A stretch of DNA of 64,000 nucleotides from Azospirillum griseum. GTDB taxonomy: Bacteria; Pseudomonadota; Alphaproteobacteria; Azospirillales; Azospirillaceae. The position numbers and the translations under genes are program-made. The notes under the pieces were generated by a model. That model did not search any database. It saw nothing but the letters and a program-made list of their open reading frames with translations, and was not told where the DNA came from. Location: positions 62,001 through 126,000 of the forward strand of contig NZ_RXMA01000010.1 in the NCBI RefSeq assembly GCF_003966125.1. The letters are read 5' to 3'. Shown in pieces: positions 60,477 through 64,000 of the stretch (positions are counted from its first letter, which is position 1; every line of letters starts with the position of its first letter).

Positions 60477-60511
60477 AGCGCCGGGTTGTTTCACATTTCA
60501 GGCGCGGCGCT
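60477..60511 (-). terminator. Possible terminator of the 129-residue orphan
   Basis: AGCGCCG (60477-60483) and CGGCGCT (60505-60511) form a 7-bp stem with a 21-base loop just after the orphan's stop on the minus strand. No clear U-tract. Confidence 0.3.
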
Positions 60512-60901
60512 TTAGACCCGATCGAGGTACTTGGTGTCGTTTGTGTAGATCAGGCGGTCGCTTCCGCCTTTTCCATAAACAAGGCGGAATTGCATCTGGC
60601 TGCCGCTGTCGTTTGTTCCAAACAGAGTGTAGCTGACGTCCGAATCATCTCCGGGATAGTGGTACTCCCCACCGCCAAAATAATGATCTTTGTTCAAGTC
60701 GATGTGATACGTGACGCCAGACATGACAAGAACGAGTTTCAGGGATGTGAACTGCGATCCGGGTTTGTCATTGTAACTTGCCATGAAGGTTTGCCCAAAC
60801 CGCAAATGCTTCAGGTTGCCAGTGATTTCTGTGCCATTGATTGAGAAGCTGTTGATTGAAATGCCTTTTCCAGCAAGGTTCGTGAGGTTGACCATACCCA
60901 T
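60512..60901 (-). CDS. AT-rich orphan protein
   Basis: 129 residues. GGAG lies 7 bases before ATG 60901. The protein is polar, rich in Gly, Ser, Asn and Tyr, and probably all-beta (SINSFSINGTEITGNLKHLR, VTYHIDLNKDHYFGGGEYHY, DSGSQMQFRLVYGKGGSDRL). There is no signal peptide, cysteine or membrane segment. I do not recognise it. The composition (many AAA, GAA, TTT codons) differs strongly from neighbours, so it was likely acquired. It and its upstream ~240 bp form an AT-richer patch ending near 61145. Confidence 0.7.
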   Translation of the reverse strand: MGMVNLTNLAGKGISINSFSINGTEITGNLKHLRFGQTFMASYNDKPGSQFTSLKLVLVMSGVTYHIDLNKDHYFGGGEYHYPGDDSDVSYTLFGTNDSGSQMQFRLVYGKGGSDRLIYTNDTKYLDRV

Positions 60902-61184
60902 ATTTTTTCTCCAAAAAATTCGTCGCTTGCCGAATTGGCGACAAACAGTCGCAAGGAATCAAATTTCATTCAACCATTTGCGCGCTTGATAATGCAATTT
61001 GACGCAAAAGATGTATATTTGGCGAAATTGAGCGATAAAAGCGCGCGCAGCATTGTTGGTGCTCGAAAATGGGTTTCCCGCCATTCGAAAGAAAATCAAG
61101 CGGATTCCACAGTCTTAAATTGATATGGCTTGATATTGTGTGAAGGGCGGGTGCTCGTCGTCGCGACCCAGGCGACCCGGCGGT
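60902..61184. other. AT-rich sequence upstream of the orphan
   Basis: The text up to ~61140 is AT-rich, with many A-runs and T-runs, then changes abruptly to GC-rich sequence. It should carry the orphan's promoter, but no box pair is convincing; an inverted repeat GCC-AATTC-GGC lies near 60931-60941. No other gene is seen. Confidence 0.5.
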
Positions 61185-61345
61185 TCAAGGAGCGTTGCGG
61201 AACCGGTCGCAGGCGGCGGCGATCCAGGCGCGGAAAGCCCGCATTCCGGGCGTGACGTGTTTTGATTTCAGCCAGGTCAGCCAATAGCCGCCCAGCGTGA
61301 CGTCGATGGCGAAGGGGCGGACGATCCGCCCGGCCTCCAACGGGG
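61185..61345 (-). pseudogene. LysR-family regulator, C-terminal remnant
   Basis: Reading leftwards from ~61343 to the TGA at 61185-61187 gives about 52 codons: [20 protein letters not shown], then WLTWLKSKHVTPGMRAFRAW and IAAACDRFRNAP. This is the end of the substrate-binding domain of GcvA/AmpR-type LysR regulators (compare the AGRLVRPF...YWL...FRDWL pattern of the family). The DNA-binding N terminus and most of the sensor domain are missing. The break point abuts the beta-lactamase remnant. Confidence 0.8.
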
Positions 61346-61508
61346 GTGCCCAACCGCAACCGCCCGTTGGGCTGGTTCGTGGGCTGGGTCGAACGGGGCG
61401 GCGGGCGCATCGTCTTCGCCCGCCTGGAGTTGGGCGACCGCGCGTCGGACACGCCGGGCGGCGCGCGATGCGCTGCTGGCGGAGCTGCCGAGCGTCGCTC
61501 GGCCATAA
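61346..61508 (+). pseudogene. Class D beta-lactamase, C-terminal remnant with a frameshift
   Basis: From ~61346 the plus strand reads [20 protein letters not shown] and then [17 protein letters not shown]. The GWFVGWVE stretch followed by an aromatic/valine strand is the end of OXA-type (class D) enzymes. At about 61460 the frame shifts by one base and continues [15 protein letters not shown] to TAA 61506-61508, the usual C-terminal helix. The Ser-x-x-Lys site, KTG box and all N-terminal parts are absent, so it cannot be functional. Confidence 0.75.
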
Positions 61509-61515
61509 CCGGCTC

Positions 61516-61544
61516 TTGCGTTGCGGCGGGCGGGCGCGTATAAG
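61516..61544 (+). promoter_or_regulatory. Sigma-70-type promoter of rpmI-rplT
   Basis: TTGCGT (61516-61521) and TATAAG (61539-61544) are separated by 17 bp, about 90 bp before rpmI. The -10 box is one base from consensus. Confidence 0.7.
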
Positions 61545-61550
61545 GCGATC

Positions 61551-61610
61551 CTTCCACGGGCGGCGAGGCCAGGCCGAAAGGCCAGGGCATGCCCAACCGT
61601 CCGTTGGAAG
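61551..61610 (+). promoter_or_regulatory. Structured 5' leader of rpmI, possible ribosomal-protein autoregulation site
   Basis: CTTCCACGGGCGG (61551-61563) can pair with CCGTCCGTTGGAAG (61597-61610) with one bulge and a wobble. Inside it, GGCC-GAAA-GGCC (61572-61583) forms a hairpin with a GNRA tetraloop. The position between promoter and rpmI suits an L20- or L35-type control element, but no known leader family is matched. Confidence 0.5.
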
Positions 61611-61635
61611 TCGACCCTATCCGATAGGACTGAAA

Positions 61636-61836
61636 ATGCCCAAGCTGAAGACCAAGAGCGGCGCCAAGAAGCGTTTCAAGGTGACTGCCACCGGTAAGGT
61701 CCGCGCCCAGGCGGCCTACAAGCGCCACTGCCTCGAGCCGAAGTCCCCGAACATGAAGCGCAACGCGCGCGGCATGATGACTTTGTGCGACTCCAACGCC
61801 CGCACGGTGTTGAAGAACTGGCTGCGCAACGCCTGA
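61636..61836 (+). CDS. rpmI: 50S ribosomal protein L35
   Basis: 66 residues, very basic: [20 protein letters not shown], then [17 protein letters not shown]. It is full length. Start ATG 61636 is fixed by the family N terminus; the frame is open further upstream but runs into the pseudogenes. It is followed after 20 bp by rplT. infC, its usual upstream partner, is not adjacent. Confidence 0.97.
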   Translation: MPKLKTKSGAKKRFKVTATGKVRAQAAYKRHCLEPKSPNMKRNARGMMTLCDSNARTVLKNWLRNA

Positions 61837-61856
61837 TACTGGGAAGGAACTGAACC

Positions 61857-62228
61857 ATGGCTCGTGTTAAGCGCGGCGTCACCACGCACGCCCGTCACCG
61901 TAAGATCCTGAAGCTCGCCAAGGGCTATCGCGGTCGCAATTCCAAGAACTTCCGCATTGCGATTGAAAAGGTCGAAAAGGCGCTTCGTTACGCCTACCGC
62001 GACCGTCGCAACAAGAAGCGCGATTTCCGTGGCCTGTGGATCCAGCGCATCAACGCCGGCGTCCGTCAGTATGGCCTGACCTACTCGCGCTTCATCAACG
62101 GCATCAAGCTGGCCGGCATCGAGATCGACCGCAAGGTTCTGTCCGATCTGGCGGCGCGTGAGCCGGAAGCCTTTAAGACCTTGGTGGACAAGGCCCAGGC
62201 CGCGCTCGCCTCCAAGGCCGCCGCGTAA
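61857..62228 (+). CDS. rplT: 50S ribosomal protein L20
   Basis: 123 residues: [40 protein letters not shown] and [21 protein letters not shown]20 binds 23S rRNA early in 50S assembly and in many bacteria represses its own operon by binding the leader mRNA. GGAAGGA precedes the ATG. The codon use is strongly biased, as expected for a highly expressed gene. A terminator follows. Confidence 0.98.
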   Translation: MARVKRGVTTHARHRKILKLAKGYRGRNSKNFRIAIEKVEKALRYAYRDRRNKKRDFRGLWIQRINAGVRQYGLTYSRFINGIKLAGIEIDRKVLSDLAAREPEAFKTLVDKAQAALASKAAA

Positions 62229-62280
62229 AGCACTCGCGACCCGTTCGCGGACGCTTTTTCAGGCGCCACGTGTTAGAGAA

Positions 62281-62313
62281 GGGAGCCGGGCCTTTGGGTC
62301 CGGCTCCCTTTTT
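62281..62313 (+). terminator. Terminator after rplT
   Basis: GGGAGCCGG (62281-62289) pairs with CCGGCTCCC (62300-62308), followed by five T. It separates rpmI-rplT from pheS, possibly as a partial terminator or attenuator. Confidence 0.93.
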
Positions 62314-62354
62314 GTTTCGATTCCGAATTTTCCCCACGTTTGCCGGGAACCGCC

Positions 62355-63422
62355 ATGCTCGACGCGCTGAAAGACGAACTCCTGTCGCTGGTCAACGCCG
62401 CCGCCGATCTTCCGGCGCTGGACGAGGTGCGCGTGAACGCGCTGGGCAAGAAGGGGCGCATCACCGGCTTTATGAAGGAGCTGGGCGGCCTGTCGCCGGA
62501 CGAGCGCAAGGAGCGCGGTCAGGCGCTGAACGCGCTGAAGGACGAGATCGCCGCCGCGCTCGACGCCCGCAAGCTTGACCTCGCCGCCGCCCACATGAAG
62601 GCGCGGCTGGAGGCCGAGCGCGTGGACGTCACCCTGCCGGTCCGCCCGGAAACCGAAGGCCGCATCCACCCGATCAGCCAGACGATGGACGAGATGATCG
62701 CCATCTTCGCCGAGATGGGCTTCTCCGTCGCCGAAGGGCCGGATGTGGAGGATGATTTCCACAACTTCACCGCCCTGAATTTCCCGGTCGGCCACCCGGC
62801 GCGCGACATGCACGACACCTTCTATCTGCCCGACGCAGACGACAAGAAGATGCTGCTGCGCACCCACACCAGCCCGGTGCAGGTCCGCACCATGCTGAAC
62901 AACAAGCCGCCGATCCGCATCGTGGCGCCGGGCCGAACCTACCGTTCCGACTATGACATGACCCACACGCCGATGTTCCACCAGATCGAAGGTCTGGTGA
63001 TCGACGAGGCGACCAACATGGGCCACCTGAAAGGTTGTCTGGTGGAGTTCTGCCGCGCCTTCTTCGACGTGGACGATCTGCCGCTGCGCTTCCGCCCCAG
63101 CTTCTTCCCCTTCACCGAACCGTCGGCGGAGGTGGACATCGGTTGCCTGCGCAAGGGCGGCGAGCTGAAGCTGGGCAATTACGGCGATTGGCTGGAAATT
63201 CTCGGCTGCGGCATGGTGCACCCGAACGTGCTGGAAGCCTGCGGCATCGACAGCACCAAATACCAGGGCTTTGCCTTCGGCATGGGGGTGGAGCGCGTGG
63301 CGATGCTGAAATACGGCATTCCCGATCTGCGCACCTTCTTCGAAGCCGATCTGCGTTGGCTGAAGCATTACGGCTTCGTGCCGCTCGACATCCCCAACAT
63401 CGCCCATGGCCTGACGCGATAA
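62355..63422 (+). CDS. pheS: Phenylalanine-tRNA ligase alpha subunit
   Basis: 355 residues. Catalytic subunit of the alpha2-beta2 enzyme charging tRNA-Phe. The N-terminal coiled coil (~1-85) is followed by class II motifs: motif 1 around [19 protein letters not shown], motif 2 [20 protein letters not shown] with FHQIEG, and motif 3 [23 protein letters not shown] 62355 (GGGA upstream) was chosen over an in-frame TTG at 62340. pheT starts 12 bp downstream. Confidence 0.97.
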   Translation: MLDALKDELLSLVNAAADLPALDEVRVNALGKKGRITGFMKELGGLSPDERKERGQALNALKDEIAAALDARKLDLAAAHMKARLEAERVDVTLPVRPETEGRIHPISQTMDEMIAIFAEMGFSVAEGPDVEDDFHNFTALNFPVGHPARDMHDTFYLPDADDKKMLLRTHTSPVQVRTMLNNKPPIRIVAPGRTYRSDYDMTHTPMFHQIEGLVIDEATNMGHLKGCLVEFCRAFFDVDDLPLRFRPSFFPFTEPSAEVDIGCLRKGGELKLGNYGDWLEILGCGMVHPNVLEACGIDSTKYQGFAFGMGVERVAMLKYGIPDLRTFFEADLRWLKHYGFVPLDIPNIAHGLTR

Positions 63423-63434
63423 GGAGCCGGTTCC

Positions 63435-64000
63435 ATGAAGTTCACGCTGTCCTGGCTGAAGGACCATCTGGACACCGAGGCCACGCTCGACCAGATCACC
63501 GACAAACTGACCGCCCTGGGCCTGGAGGTTGAAGGCGTTCAGGACCGCTCGAAAGAGCTGGCCCCCTTCCGCGTCGCCCACGTCGTGTCGGCGGAGAAGC
63601 ACCCGGACGCCGACAAGCTGCGCGTTCTGGTGGTGGACACCGGCACCGAAAAGCTCCAGGTCGTCTGCGGCGCGCCCAACGCGCGCGCCGGGCTGAAGGG
63701 CGTTTTCGCGGCGGAAGGGGCCTACATCCCCGGTTCCGACATCACGCTGAAGAAGGGCGTCATCCGGGGCGTCGAATCCAACGGCATGATGTGCTCCAAG
63801 CGCGAGTTGAAGCTGTCCGATGAGCATGACGGCATCATCGAACTGCCCGAGGACGCGCCGGTCGGGGCCAGCTTCGCCGACTATGCCGGTCTGAACGACC
63901 CGGTGATCGACATCAACCTCACGCCCGACCGCGCCGATTGCGCCGGGGTGCGCGGCATCGCCCGCGACCTCGCCGCCGCCGGTCTCGGTCGGTTGAAGCC
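63435..64000 (+). CDS. pheT: Phenylalanine-tRNA ligase beta subunit, N-terminal part
   Basis: 188 codons are present before the window ends. The start [20 protein letters not shown], with AAGGAG eight bases upstream, and the EMAP-like tRNA-binding OB domain ([37 protein letters not shown], ~38-150) identify PheT. The next segment, [20 protein letters not shown], begins the B3/B4 region, which holds editing activity. It is co-transcribed with pheS. Confidence 0.97.
   Translation, partial: MKFTLSWLKDHLDTEATLDQITDKLTALGLEVEGVQDRSKELAPFRVAHVVSAEKHPDADKLRVLVVDTGTEKLQVVCGAPNARAGLKGVFAAEGAYIPGSDITLKKGVIRGVESNGMMCSKRELKLSDEHDGIIELPEDAPVGASFADYAGLNDPVIDINLTPDRADCAGVRGIARDLAAAGLGRLK

Overview
The window is GC-rich, gene-dense chromosomal DNA from an alphaproteobacterium, most likely of the Rhodospirillales. 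The assignment rests on gene content and order: a RodZ-like gene next to ispG; the hemC-hemD-Mic60-like-hemY set beside tsaD-gpsA; rsmB, a heparinase II/III gene and purH together; a SUV3-type helicase; DUF4167 and DUF1674 (SDHAF4) proteins; and a short RpoH sigma factor. No prophage, complete insertion sequence or CRISPR array was seen. Most of the window is core housekeeping sequence with a few accessory islets. Layout: 1-7.2 kb carries the end of ptsP, then rodZ, ispG, hemA (glutamyl-tRNA reductase), prfA, prmC and a DUF4167 gene. 7.3-11.3 kb holds a MOSC protein and, divergently, an overlapping pair of unrecognised genes. 11.4-19.3 kb has clpB, rsmB, a heparinase-family gene and purH, with an inverted-repeat element before purH. 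19.4-25.1 kb reads leftwards: hemC, hemD, Mic60-like, hemY, with a methyltransferase upstream. 25.2-31 kb has tsaD-gpsA facing acs, then small genes (hypothetical, EVE, YciI). 31-37.4 kb has a SUV3-like helicase, a TPR lipoprotein-like or exported protein, an epimerase and a 570-residue orphan. 37.5-42.8 kb is dnaN-recF-gyrB without an adjacent dnaA. 42.9-47.9 kb has a TPR/glycosyltransferase-like protein, a DUF1304 protein, a 238-residue unknown, a DHH phosphoesterase and SDHAF4. 48-50.4 kb is an accessory islet with two predicted hydrolases (permuted papain-like and metzincin). 50.4-60.4 kb has a universal stress protein, a PAS-GGDEF-EAL protein, tRNA-Gly, an S4 protein, rpoH, a membrane class III cyclase, an SNase-like protein, a cytochrome c and a proline iminopeptidase. 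60.5-61.5 kb is an AT-richer islet plus a gene-decay scar. 61.5-64 kb is rpmI-rplT-pheS-pheT. How the genes work together: several translation factors sit here (prfA with prmC, which methylates it; tsaD; rsmB; rpmI-rplT; pheS-pheT; tRNA-Gly). Tetrapyrrole synthesis is represented at both ends, by glutamyl-tRNA reductase and by hemC/hemD. Replication and repair functions cluster as dnaN-recF-gyrB. Stress response is represented by clpB, rpoH and the universal stress protein, and nucleotide second messengers by the EAL phosphodiesterase and the class III cyclase. The most noteworthy observations are: a likely internal-deletion scar that fused the 3' ends of a divergent lysR and class D beta-lactamase pair upstream of rpmI; two copies of a family of intergenic inverted repeats; the unrecognised overlapping gene pair at 8.3-11.3 kb; a structured leader before rpmI; and an SNase-fold protein that appears to lack its catalytic residues.
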